Positions 42,194-51,096 of a DNA stretch of 64,000 bases are shown here, in pieces. Source of the DNA: Listeria monocytogenes (lineage in GTDB: Bacteria; Bacillota; Bacilli; Lactobacillales; Listeriaceae); NCBI RefSeq assembly GCF_041765605.1, contig NZ_CP168900.1:450001-514000 (forward strand). Direction: 5' to 3'. The translations under genes and the position numbers were made by a program. The notes under the pieces are model-generated. The model was not told where the DNA came from, made no database searches, and was given only the letters and a program-made list of their open reading frames with translations. The first letter of the stretch is position 1, and every line of letters begins with the position of its first letter.

Positions 42194-44228
42194 ATTTATA
42201 CATACTTTCAATTACAGGTTTTAGCTTATCAATTACAAGTCCGCTACCACCGCGACCTTTGACGTTTTCAATCATTCCTACCATGAGGTAATTGGGATTG
42301 TCGGCATCGAAGGCGTAAACAAAACCATTTTCAAGTCCATCTTCGCCTTGTTTTTCTTTTAGTTCGGCTGTACCAGTTTTGGCTGCGATATTGTGACCTT
42401 GGATTTGTAAAGCGTGCGCTGTACCGGCTGGGTCAGAGACAGTTTTGACTAAAGCTGCTTTGACTTGGTTGGCAGATGCGGCTTCGGTTGCTTGTGTTTC
42501 CTTGCCAGCTTTTTCTTTTGTATCTAGTTTTGGATAAGGCATTTTTCCGTCGTTGGCAATAGCCGAGTAAGCAATCGCTTGTTGAATTGGCGACATCAGT
42601 AATTCGCCTTGTCCGTAAGATGTGTCAGCTAGTAAAATTTCCGAGTTCAGTCCATCATTCGAAATTTGTGCTGGTTTCATTGTGAAAGGTAAGTTATATT
42701 CCTTATCAAAATCGAATTTTTTCAAGCCAGCAGTTAGTTTATCTTTGCCGATTTCTAGACCTTCTTGAGCGAAGTAAATGTTATCAGAGTGCACAAGCGC
42801 ATCCGTCATATTTACTTTTGGAACATCATGGACACGAGTGACAAAATATTTGCCCCATGAAGCATCTTTTTGCCACTGTAAGCCAGAAATTTCACGGACT
42901 TTGTCGGGTTTTGTAATGCCAGTATCCAGCCCAATTGTGGCTGTAATTGTTTTAAAGGTAGAGCCTGGTGCGTAACGATTTGCGTATCTTGCTAAGAAAG
43001 GAAGGCGTTTGTCGTCATTATATTTTGCATAATCTTCAGAAGTAATCCCGAGCACCATTTGGTTCGCATCATAAGAAGGGGTGCTCACTAACGCTAATAA
43101 TTCGCCATTTGTCGGATTAATCATTGTCACAGCACCAGTTTCGGAACCGAGGCTATCAAAAGCTTTCTTCTGAACGGCTGCATCAATCGTTAGTTTAATT
43201 TCTTCGCCATCTTTTTTATCGATTTTTTGTAAAGTATCTTCTTGCTTTGTTTGGTCATTGATGATTTTAATTGCGCCACCATTTTTACCACGCAGTTGTT
43301 TGTCATAGTAACGTTCTAAGCCACTTTTCCCAATGACATCGCCAACGCTGAGTTTTGGATTTTTTTCAATGTCTTCGGCGCTAACTTCACCGACATAACC
43401 AATCAAATGCGATGTTGCTTCATTTAATGGGTACGTCCGCATTTCTTTTTGAGCATACGTAAGTCCAGTAGCTTCAGGTAGATTATCTTTATTCAATGTA
43501 ACTAAAGGAACGAAGCTATCTGCTTGGACCCATTTTTGATCGAGCTGTTTGTTGATGTAATCAGTGGAGACTTCTAGTTTTTTGCTAATATCCGCAATGT
43601 TTTTTACTTTCTCGTCGCCTTCACCAAGCTTCGAAGGCACTACACCAGCTTCGGCAAATTGACCAGTAGTCGCGAGTGGATTCCCATTTCTGTCCACAAT
43701 TTGACCACGCTCTGCTTCGTCTTCCGTGATGCGCACCTTATCTGTTTTCACCATTCCTGGGAAAATGAGAGCTGGTTTCCAGTCGATTTTCCAGTCATCA
43801 TCTTGCTTGGAAATAGTCGTTTTGTATTTTTGTGTAGCGAGTTTTCCAAGGCTAGTCCGCATTTCTAGTTCATATGTTAAGTTAAACTTGTTTTCTTTGT
43901 CATCATAGACAGATTTTAGATTTTTTACTTTAATATCTTTTGCGCCAATCCCGTCGTAAACAGCTTGATACTTATCTTCCATTTCTTTCTTTGTAAATTC
44001 GACTTTTTTCAGGGATTCACTTGAGACGCTACTTCCCAACTTGTCGTACTTTTCTTTAGCGATATTTGATGTAAAAGTTTCTGCGGCTGCTAAAGCATTT
44101 TTTTCATCTTTGTGTTGATTTTGAATGAAAAAGTAAATGGCAATGCCTGCGAGGACGACAACAGCAACAATACTTCCAATGATAATTGCTTTCTTGTTGT
44201 TACCTTTTTTCCCATTTAAATTGGCCAT
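42192..44228 (-). CDS. pbpB3: Class B penicillin-binding protein PBPB3 (PBP2a/MecA-like)
   Basis: A 678-aa transpeptidase. TM anchor about residues 14-33; MecA N-terminal NTF2-like domain about 35-155; dimerisation domain; C-terminal transpeptidase with STFK (Ser423), SDN (VHSDNIYFAQ) and KTGT (Lys617). It cross-links peptidoglycan outside the membrane. The MecA-type N-domain is shared with low-affinity PBPs, and the Listeria protein contributes to natural cephalosporin resistance (known from the literature). It is monocistronic, with AAGGGGTG before the ATG. Confidence 0.93.
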   Translation of the reverse strand: MANLNGKKGNNKKAIIIGSIVAVVVLAGIAIYFFIQNQHKDEKNALAAAETFTSNIAKEKYDKLGSSVSSESLKKVEFTKKEMEDKYQAVYDGIGAKDIKVKNLKSVYDDKENKFNLTYELEMRTSLGKLATQKYKTTISKQDDDWKIDWKPALIFPGMVKTDKVRITEDEAERGQIVDRNGNPLATTGQFAEAGVVPSKLGEGDEKVKNIADISKKLEVSTDYINKQLDQKWVQADSFVPLVTLNKDNLPEATGLTYAQKEMRTYPLNEATSHLIGYVGEVSAEDIEKNPKLSVGDVIGKSGLERYYDKQLRGKNGGAIKIINDQTKQEDTLQKIDKKDGEEIKLTIDAAVQKKAFDSLGSETGAVTMINPTNGELLALVSTPSYDANQMVLGITSEDYAKYNDDKRLPFLARYANRYAPGSTFKTITATIGLDTGITKPDKVREISGLQWQKDASWGKYFVTRVHDVPKVNMTDALVHSDNIYFAQEGLEIGKDKLTAGLKKFDFDKEYNLPFTMKPAQISNDGLNSEILLADTSYGQGELLMSPIQQAIAYSAIANDGKMPYPKLDTKEKAGKETQATEAASANQVKAALVKTVSDPAGTAHALQIQGHNIAAKTGTAELKEKQGEDGLENGFVYAFDADNPNYLMVGMIENVKGRGGSGLVIDKLKPVIESMYK

Positions 44229-44399
44229 AATACACCCCTTAATTTCATGTTATATTCAATTAATTATACCAAACACTTCTAAAAAAGTTGAAAAAATTAA
44301 AGAAAACTTTAGATTTGCCCGACATATTTTTTTCTAATTCATGTCATAATTTGTTCTTATTTGCTTGGTAAAGTAGTGGTAACGAAAGGATGATGTTGG

Positions 44400-44714
44400 A
44401 TGGAAGAGATGGAACAACCAGAAAAGAAGGTCATTATTCGTGGGAAAGGCATCCACAATAAATGGAAGTGGAGCACGATTATTGTCAGTATTCTTTCTGT
44501 CATAATTATTAGTGTTTTAAGTTATCAGCTGTATTCAGTTAGTCAAAATACCCCAGAAAATAATACTAATGGAACAATGCAAGGACCTGGTGGAAGTGAG
44601 ATGCCGAGTGGAACGCCACCGTCCGGTGAACCTGGCCAAGCGCCAAATAGTTCAGATGATAGTTCTGACTCTGGAACAAGTGATAGTACTACAAGCAGTG
44701 ACGGAACCCTTTAA
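44400..44714 (+). CDS. Single-TM protein with Ser/Gly/Pro-rich extracellular tail
   Basis: A 104-aa protein: a short basic cytosolic part (KKVIIRGKGIHNKWKW), one TM (about 22-42) and a low-complexity tail (GTPPSGEPGQAPNSS, then Ser/Asp/Thr repeats). It lies between the PBP and LCP genes and has its own terminator. The tail could lie within the cell wall. No function is assigned. GAAAGGATG precedes the ATG. Confidence 0.7.
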   Translation: MEEMEQPEKKVIIRGKGIHNKWKWSTIIVSILSVIIISVLSYQLYSVSQNTPENNTNGTMQGPGGSEMPSGTPPSGEPGQAPNSSDDSSDSGTSDSTTSSDGTL

Positions 44715-44722
44715 TATTTGCG

Positions 44723-44758
44723 AGCCCTCTAGAAATCATCATTTTAGGGGGCTTTTTC
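44723..44758 (+). terminator. Terminator of the small membrane-protein gene
   Basis: An AGCCCTCTA-type stem with TTTTAGGGGGCT, followed by five T residues. Confidence 0.75.
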
Positions 44759-44850
44759 CAATCTTTAAAAAATCTTATGGAATTATCGCTCCTATTTTTT
44801 GTCATTTTATTGTAATATGGAAGTAAGTTACAATAAAAGAGGTGTGAAAT

Positions 44851-45780
44851 ATGGCAAGACATGCACAAAAAAGAAAAGCGCGCAAAGGAAGAATTTTTGT
44901 TACGATTCTTGTAGCCCTATTAATTTTAGTTGGTGTAGTTGCAGTTATAGGTTATTTCCAATATCAATCTAGCTTAAAAGAAGCGCAAAATGAAAGTAAA
45001 TTAAAAGACTACAAATTCAATGGTGCCAAAGCAGTTGGCGATGAAATCAATGTGCTACTTATCGGTAGTGACTCTCGCGGTGAAGACCAAGGCCGTTCAG
45101 ACAGCTTGATGATTGCTCATTATAATACGAAAACAAATACGCCAAAACTGGTATCGATCATGCGTGATACATACGTAGATATTCCAGGACACGGCAAAAA
45201 CAAAATCAATGCAGCTTATTCATACGGCGGTCCAGAACTTGTACGCCAAACAATTAAAGAAAATTTTGGAGTAGACGTACAATATTATGTAGTAGCCAAT
45301 TTTGAAGGTTTCCCTAAGATTGTTGATACACTTGCACCAGAAGGAATCAAAATCAACGCAGAGAAAGATATGTCGAAAAATATCGACGCAAACATTAAAA
45401 AAGGCGAACAAGTAATGGATGGTAAAACATTGTTACAATATGCTCGCTTCCGTAAAGATGCAGAAGGAGACTTCGGTCGAATTCGTCGTCAGCAACAAGT
45501 ATTAGAAGCTTTGAAAGAACAGGCGATTGATGTTGGTGATGTAGCAAAAATCCCTGATGTTATCGGGAAACTACAAGGTTATTCTTCCACTAATATCCCA
45601 ACAGGAACATTAATGTCCATTGGCGCAGATTTCCTACTAGGGAAAACAGAAACAATGGAAAAATTCGCGATTCCTGTTGAAGGGAAATGGCACAATGAAA
45701 GAATTGATGGAGCAGGTGCAGTGCTTCGTTTAGATGACGTAGCCGCAAATGCGAAAGCTTTACAAGACTTTTTGAAATAA
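44851..45780 (+). CDS. LytR-CpsA-Psr (LCP) family cell-wall polymer ligase
   Basis: A 309-aa protein with a basic cytosolic start, one TM (about 15-37) and an extracellular LCP domain (about 60-285). Motifs: LLIGSDSRGEDQGRSDSLMI (phosphate-binding Arg/Asp), SIMRDTYVDIPG, KINAAYSYGG and QYARFRKDAEGDFGRIRRQQ. LCP enzymes attach teichoic acid or other polymers to peptidoglycan. It is monocistronic between terminators and lies just left of the stress survival islet insertion site. Confidence 0.92.
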   Translation: MARHAQKRKARKGRIFVTILVALLILVGVVAVIGYFQYQSSLKEAQNESKLKDYKFNGAKAVGDEINVLLIGSDSRGEDQGRSDSLMIAHYNTKTNTPKLVSIMRDTYVDIPGHGKNKINAAYSYGGPELVRQTIKENFGVDVQYYVVANFEGFPKIVDTLAPEGIKINAEKDMSKNIDANIKKGEQVMDGKTLLQYARFRKDAEGDFGRIRRQQQVLEALKEQAIDVGDVAKIPDVIGKLQGYSSTNIPTGTLMSIGADFLLGKTETMEKFAIPVEGKWHNERIDGAGAVLRLDDVAANAKALQDFLK

Positions 45781-45781
45781 C

Positions 45782-45825
45782 AAAAAAACACGGAAGTCCT
45801 TATTAATAGGATTTCCGTGTTTTTA
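45782..45825. terminator. Bidirectional terminator between LCP and DUF4240 genes
   Basis: AAAACACGGAAGTCCT pairs with AGGATTTCCGTGTTTT (one mismatch) and has A and T runs outside. Confidence 0.88.
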
Positions 45826-45827
45826 TA

Positions 45828-46376
45828 TTAGAATTTATCGTTATTCCACCATTTTGCAAAAGTGTTTGGGCATACTTTTTTGATAGAATCTTCGTCGTCT
45901 TCATTCCACTCAAAATCTATTTTAGGCATAGATACTTCTTCAAACTCAATTCTACTCTCTGCTTCAATTTCAGCATCGTCAAAGTCTTTACCTAGTTTGT
46001 TTTCGAAAACATCCATCACTAAGTAAGCGACCTCTTCACTTTCAGGATATTCATCCTCTGTTAATAAATCAAATTCATCGCAAAGCGTATCAGCATTTTC
46101 CATAGCAGATGTGAATACAGCCTTACCTCTTGTTAGTAACCAATAACGAAAATAGTCAAATCCATCATCACTACAGCCACCTAATACTACGTAAGCAACA
46201 GCCCAGAGCGATTGGTTATAAGATTTTTTATGAAAGTAGTTCCACCAATAATCATAACCAAAAAGTTCATCCTCACTCAACTTTTCTAGTAATTCTTCTA
46301 ATTTGCTCCCTTTGTCAGAGTTGTCAATAATTCCCCAAAACTGATCTTGGGTTAATAAAGATGATACTTTTTTCAT
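45828..46376 (-). CDS. DUF4240 protein in the stress survival islet 1 locus
   Basis: A 182-aa acidic protein with the DUF4240 signature: DQFWGIIDNS at the start, a middle DYWWNYFHKKSYNQSLWAVAY, and GCSDDGFDYFRYWLLTRGK. The family is of unknown function and is frequent in polymorphic-toxin and phage-defence neighbourhoods. In strain EGD-e this interval, between the LCP gene and the YjdF-like gene, holds the five-gene SSI-1; here the single gene replaces it, as reported for strains such as F2365 (recalled). GGAGG precedes the ATG. Confidence 0.8.
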   Translation of the reverse strand: MKKVSSLLTQDQFWGIIDNSDKGSKLEELLEKLSEDELFGYDYWWNYFHKKSYNQSLWAVAYVVLGGCSDDGFDYFRYWLLTRGKAVFTSAMENADTLCDEFDLLTEDEYPESEEVAYLVMDVFENKLGKDFDDAEIEAESRIEFEEVSMPKIDFEWNEDDEDSIKKVCPNTFAKWWNNDKF

Positions 46377-46609
46377 TCGATTTTCCTCCAGTTAAAAGAT
46401 TCATATAGTATGAGTTTAGTGTAACAAAATTAAAAATCATGGTAAAGCGGTATTAAAGTATATGTGCGAGAAACACAAAATATAGCTGATTTTAGACAGG
46501 AAATTGTCACAAAAGCGTTACGAAGAAGTGGCAAGCTGGTTTTAAATTTCTTTTTTTGCTTCACATAGATTATAATGAATACATATTTTAAAAAGGGGTG
46601 AGGCGCTTC

Positions 46610-47335
46610 ATGAAAGACAAGACGAAAAAACGGAAATGGAACTGGGCACAGATTCTTGCAATTTTTGTACTAATAACGCTCGTGATTTCTATGGTTTATG
46701 CAATAGTTAACTTAATTACAGCACCATCTGGCAATGTACCAGAAGGACAACAAACAAAGGGCGACTACTCACTTATGCTTATGCAGTGTGTACTTGGCGT
46801 GGTAGTGCTATTCTTACCATCCATCATTAGTAAAAAAATGAAATTCGTCATTCCGAATGCGATGTATATTGTTTTTATCGTTTTCTTATATTGCGCGATT
46901 TATCTTGGGGAAGTTCGCAGTTTCTATTATTTAATTCCTAACTGGGATACGATTTTACATACATTTAGTGGGGCTATGCTTGGTGGGCTTGGCTTTTCGA
47001 TTGTAAGTTTACTGAATAATGATGAACGGGTTACACTTTCCATGAGCCCGGTTTTTGTAGCATTATTTGCTTGTAGTTTTGCTGTATTTTTAGGCGTTTT
47101 CTGGGAGTTCTATGAATTTGCAGCAGATAGCTTTGGAATGAACATGCAAAAAACGATGCTAGAAGATGGTACAATGCTACAAGGTCATGCAGCAGTTGCA
47201 GACACAATGGGGGATCTTTTCGTAGATTTCCTCGGCGCATTTGTCATCTCGGTTGTCGGTTATTTCTCCATTCGTAAAAATAAAAAATGGATGAAGAACT
47301 TCGAATTTAAAAAAGTAGAAGAAGACGCGAAATAA
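46610..47335 (+). CDS. YjdF/DUF2238-like membrane protein
   Basis: A 241-aa protein with six to seven TM segments and the conserved IPNWDTILHTFSGAMLGGLGF, with an acidic WEFYEFAAD in a later helix. This matches YjdF-type DUF2238 proteins, whose function is unknown. ATG 46610 follows GGGGTGAGG by 6 nt and is preferred to the GTG at 46598. It forms the right border of the stress survival islet locus and ends in a shared terminator. Confidence 0.82.
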   Translation: MKDKTKKRKWNWAQILAIFVLITLVISMVYAIVNLITAPSGNVPEGQQTKGDYSLMLMQCVLGVVVLFLPSIISKKMKFVIPNAMYIVFIVFLYCAIYLGEVRSFYYLIPNWDTILHTFSGAMLGGLGFSIVSLLNNDERVTLSMSPVFVALFACSFAVFLGVFWEFYEFAADSFGMNMQKTMLEDGTMLQGHAAVADTMGDLFVDFLGAFVISVVGYFSIRKNKKWMKNFEFKKVEEDAK

Positions 47336-47338
47336 AAT

Positions 47339-47380
47339 ACTGCCAGCAAAGTGAGAAATCATTTTGTTGGCAGTTTTTTT
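47339..47380 (+). terminator. Terminator of the YjdF-like gene
   Basis: ACTGCCAGCAAA pairs with TTTGTTGGCAGT (one G-T pair), followed by seven T residues. Confidence 0.88.
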
Positions 47381-48044
47381 ATATTATTTTACTTTCTCTA
47401 TCAATAAACATCATCATAAAGGCGATAAACTGTATAAATGCACAAACGAGAATAGCATATTGTGCGAATAGCTGAATAAAGAAATTCCCTACAACCGCAC
47501 CAATGATAAAACTAAGAATAACGGTAAAATATAGCAAGCTGTTACGCAAATATTGTTTTTCCTTGTACTCGAAATAATCGCATAAATTTTGCGTGGCGCT
47601 CCGCAAATTCCCTATACACATCGTCGTCGCAATCCCTCTACCGTGCATTTTTCGGAAACTTTCTACTTGGATACCACATACAAAAGATATGAGCGAATTG
47701 GCAATTAGATTATGATCAAGTGGAATAAATGCAACTCCAATTAAAATTACCACCTCTATCAAGACAGAAAGCTGACGCCAGTGGAGACGTCTAATATCTC
47801 GCCGATGAATCACTTCAGATATCGCAATTCCGACCGTAAAAGAGACAACCGGCCAAAAATACTGAATTGCGATAGCCCAGTTCCCCTCCGAAAGATTAAT
47901 TCCAAATAAAAGTATGTTCCCAGTCTGCGCATTAGCGAATACCTGACCTCTTTCAATGTAAGAGTAAGCATCCATAAATCCGCCAGCCAGAGCAAGTAAA
48001 AGCCCCAAACCGATTGACTCTGAAATTTGTCTAGATCTTGCCAT
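47379..48044 (-). CDS. DUF1275 (YoaK-family) membrane protein
   Basis: A 221-aa protein with six TM segments. The DUF1275 features are visible: GGFMDAYSYIERGQVFANAQTGN near the N-terminus and CGIQVESFRKMHGRGIATTMCIGNLR in the middle. Function is unproven; members are small integral membrane proteins. It is followed on the minus strand by the end of the YjdF terminator and preceded, 20 nt away, by the unknown gene at 48065, so the two are probably one operon. Confidence 0.87.
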   Translation of the reverse strand: MARSRQISESIGLGLLLALAGGFMDAYSYIERGQVFANAQTGNILLFGINLSEGNWAIAIQYFWPVVSFTVGIAISEVIHRRDIRRLHWRQLSVLIEVVILIGVAFIPLDHNLIANSLISFVCGIQVESFRKMHGRGIATTMCIGNLRSATQNLCDYFEYKEKQYLRNSLLYFTVILSFIIGAVVGNFFIQLFAQYAILVCAFIQFIAFMMMFIDRESKII

Positions 48045-48064
48045 GATTTTTCATCCTTTTTTTC

Positions 48065-48820
48065 TTATTTATTAACCATCTGTTCACGAAGAGCATCAAC
48101 TAGCTCATTAACTTGCTCAATATTTTGCAGCATTTTTTTCTCAAAATGGTGAATTGGAAGAAATACGCCAAGTTCATCTGCATTTTCCGATGTTTCTTGT
48201 CCGTAAAAAATTCGGCTGGATGGAATAATTTCCTGTATGTGCAAGAAAGTTTTCCAAATAAACGCATAGACTTCCGACTCAGTCATTCCTAATTTTAAAG
48301 TATCAGGAAGAGAATACAGTACTAAAATCCCTCTTTTTTTATTAATTCGTTTGGTAGAAATCGAAAAATCTGGCTCGTAGGAATGAATGATATCATCATC
48401 GTCTACTAAGAAAATCGCAGTTTCAGAATGATGCAAATCTGATTGATAAATCTCTTGAAATTTCTCCTGTTCGCGGTTAGAAATATCGTCCTTCTTGGCT
48501 ATAAAATTACCTTCTTTATCTGTTAAAAAGAACGGATTATCCACTGTTAATTTTTTAGGAATAAGGAAAGCTTGTCTGAGAAGTTCGAATAGCGTTCTCC
48601 CACAAACACCTAACAACAAGGCACTTACATCACTTTGCCTATAAGCCGACAAAATAATTTTAGCAAAAAGAGTATCATCTTTTTCAAAACCACGCGTCTC
48701 TTGATAGCTCTCTAAATTATCAAGAAATACATCTTTAAAACGTCTGCAAGCTGTTGGATTAGCCAATATCTGTTCGAAAAGGGGAGTGACATTTTGTTCT
48801 TTTGGGAAAATAGTTGTCAT
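48065..48820 (-). CDS. Unknown cytosolic protein
   Basis: A 251-aa soluble protein with no family I recognise. It is mixed alpha/beta, with an aspartate cluster (FLVDDDDIIHSYEPDFSIS) followed by KRGILVLYSLPDTLKLG. ATG 48820 has GGAG 8 nt upstream; a TTG at 48826 would overlap the ribosome site. It is the first gene of a two-gene unit with the DUF1275 protein. Confidence 0.65.
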   Translation of the reverse strand: MTTIFPKEQNVTPLFEQILANPTACRRFKDVFLDNLESYQETRGFEKDDTLFAKIILSAYRQSDVSALLLGVCGRTLFELLRQAFLIPKKLTVDNPFFLTDKEGNFIAKKDDISNREQEKFQEIYQSDLHHSETAIFLVDDDDIIHSYEPDFSISTKRINKKRGILVLYSLPDTLKLGMTESEVYAFIWKTFLHIQEIIPSSRIFYGQETSENADELGVFLPIHHFEKKMLQNIEQVNELVDALREQMVNK

Positions 48821-48895
48821 TTTCAAGTCTCCTTTAATTTATTCATGTTAATATTATCGCATATTTACGAAGAAAAGATAAAAATATTACATAAG

Positions 48896-48930
48896 AAAAA
48901 GCGCCATGAATATTTTCTTAGGCGCTTTTT
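48896..48930. terminator. Bidirectional terminator
   Basis: AAAAAGCGCC pairs with GGCGCTTTTT around a 15-nt loop, just after the transglutaminase gene on the minus strand. Confidence 0.8.
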
Positions 48931-48936
48931 CTCTGT

Positions 48937-51096
48937 TTATTTAGTTAATCGAGCTATAACTTGTTGCACAAGCTGCGTTTCTTCCGCAGTTATCACTTTT
49001 TCCGTTAAGTTATTACTATAAACTTGCGCTTCATACATTTTCGTTAGTCGCGAAAATTCTGTCGTTGTTAATTCAGCATCCACTCTGGTGCCAAAGTGAC
49101 GTAACGTTTCACTCGATTCGCGGACATAACCATAAGAAGCAAGTAATTTCATAAGTCTATGATAGGTTTTGCCAAATTCTGGACTATTTTTCAGAGAACG
49201 AAGCAATAAATAACTACGAATTCTGCGTCTGAATATAATAGCTAGTGCGAGCAGTGCCACAACTAGTCCAGCTGGAATCCACCAAACCCAAGACGGAATT
49301 TCGAAATTAGAAGCCGCTGTTTCTGTTTTAGGTTCTTCTTTTTTCGGTGTTTCACCAGTGGAGCTGCTACCGTTATTTTGTTCTGGTGTATTTTCTGGTG
49401 TGTTTGGCGTTTCTGGCGTACTCGTACTATCATTAGGTGTTTCAGGTTTATTAGCTGTTTCAGTTGTTGGTTCTTGGAAGTTTTCGGGATTGGAGAATGT
49501 TGCTGTTGGCTCAAATGGAACCCATCCAGTACCTGGGAAAAATACTTCCGGCCAAGAATGTGCATTGTTATTTGTGATTGTATAAGTCGTTTTAGTATCA
49601 TTTTCTTTTTTCTCACCCTCACCAGGTGTGTAGCCCTTGGCCCATCTTGCTGGAATCCCAAGCGATCGAAGCATGACTACCATGGAAGTAGAAAAATTGT
49701 CACAATACCCAATTTGCGTTTCAAATAAAAATTGATCGACATAGTCGGCTCCCCTAGGCGTTTCTTTCGCATCCTCTGTACTATAAGTAAAGGTGCCAGA
49801 AGCGCTTAAATAGCGTTCGATTGCTTTCGTTTTGTCATAAATTGAATCAGCGTCTTTTGTTACTTTATTCGCCAGTTTTGCCACCCGGTCTGGTAAGTCT
49901 TTTGGTGTTTGTGTATATTGAGAAACAAAAGCGTTAGAAAGTGTACTAAAGTCAGCGTTCTGCATTTTTTCAATATTATAAACAGGTGTTTTTAGTTGGA
50001 CCGTATAATTTTTGATTGTATCCACAGGTCCAACTCGCTCAATGGTTAAATTGGCACTAAATGAATCTACTGCGCCATTAACTGTTTGCGTTCCATATGG
50101 ATAAGGCATGTAATCACTAGAAGAAGCAAAACTAATTTCGGCCGTGTTTGTAACACCAGTTGTTTGTTCTGTAAGTTGAATAGGGAATTTATCACCGGAA
50201 GAGAAAGATATGACATCCGCGGAATTTGCATTTGCCCAGCCGGTTCCAGTATAGACCGTTTTCGATTCTACGCGCCAGTAGTGCCCTTTTTCCGCTCGAG
50301 CAGTGAATACAGTAGCATTATCCTTTTTGAGAGCACCACCAAGCGTTGTGTCGTCTTCACTATAACCAACCGTGCGCGTTGTATTAATCCCAAGCGCATT
50401 TTTTATCGTCGGTATTGGATCAGGGAAAATCGGTGCTTTTTTCGGAAGCATTAACGAACTAAAAACAAATACGGCCAGTAATAAAATCACCAAAATATGA
50501 TAAAACAAACCATTACGTTTCAAGGAGTCTGCACTAATTCTATTTGGCGCTGCAATCCGACTTGCCAGTGCAAGATGAAGCAATAAAAATCCTTCTAATA
50601 CAGTTCGGACGATGGCCCAATTACTGTTATAATCTGTAAAGGTATTAATAACCGCTAAATAAGCAACAGTTAAAACTAAAACACTCATAACCCGCTGTTT
50701 GCGCAGAATACTATAAGTAGTAATATAACTCAAAAGCCATAAAGCAATTAAAAAAACGATTAAAATAAAGTCCATAGAAATATCGGACGAGCGAAACTGT
50801 ACCATATCTCTAAACCCATTAAAGGTAATTTGGAAAAAAGAACCAAGCCAATTCCCTGCCAGAATACCACCTTTAGCATAGTAAATTCCTGAAACGATGA
50901 TGATCATCACGACATGAAGCGGAATCGTCCAATAATATTTCAAACGGAGGAAAAAACTACCGAGTGAAAGGGTTATAAATAAAATAATCCAGTTTGCTGT
51001 AGAGAGTTCGGTCAGCTCAGCGAATGGATAAATCCACTCAGAGATAAGCAAAACAGATAGAATGAATAGCATGACGAGCGTTAAATATCTTTTCAT
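48937..51096 (-). CDS. TgpA-like membrane transglutaminase
   Basis: A 719-aa protein. N-terminal block of about six TM segments (1-210), an extracellular transglutaminase-like domain with the Cys of QIGYCDNFSTSMVVMLRSLG and the His of NNAHSWPEVFFPGTGWVPFEPT, a Thr/Pro/Glu-rich linker, a late TM (about 605-625) and a C-terminal DUF4129-type cytosolic tail. It is the third gene of a MoxR-DUF58-transglutaminase operon found in many bacteria. Its start overlaps the DUF58 stop by 4 nt. The target is unknown, probably cell envelope proteins. Confidence 0.9.
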   Translation of the reverse strand: MKRYLTLVMLFILSVLLISEWIYPFAELTELSTANWIILFITLSLGSFFLRLKYYWTIPLHVVMIIIVSGIYYAKGGILAGNWLGSFFQITFNGFRDMVQFRSSDISMDFILIVFLIALWLLSYITTYSILRKQRVMSVLVLTVAYLAVINTFTDYNSNWAIVRTVLEGFLLLHLALASRIAAPNRISADSLKRNGLFYHILVILLLAVFVFSSLMLPKKAPIFPDPIPTIKNALGINTTRTVGYSEDDTTLGGALKKDNATVFTARAEKGHYWRVESKTVYTGTGWANANSADVISFSSGDKFPIQLTEQTTGVTNTAEISFASSSDYMPYPYGTQTVNGAVDSFSANLTIERVGPVDTIKNYTVQLKTPVYNIEKMQNADFSTLSNAFVSQYTQTPKDLPDRVAKLANKVTKDADSIYDKTKAIERYLSASGTFTYSTEDAKETPRGADYVDQFLFETQIGYCDNFSTSMVVMLRSLGIPARWAKGYTPGEGEKKENDTKTTYTITNNNAHSWPEVFFPGTGWVPFEPTATFSNPENFQEPTTETANKPETPNDSTSTPETPNTPENTPEQNNGSSSTGETPKKEEPKTETAASNFEIPSWVWWIPAGLVVALLALAIIFRRRIRSYLLLRSLKNSPEFGKTYHRLMKLLASYGYVRESSETLRHFGTRVDAELTTTEFSRLTKMYEAQVYSNNLTEKVITAEETQLVQQVIARLTK

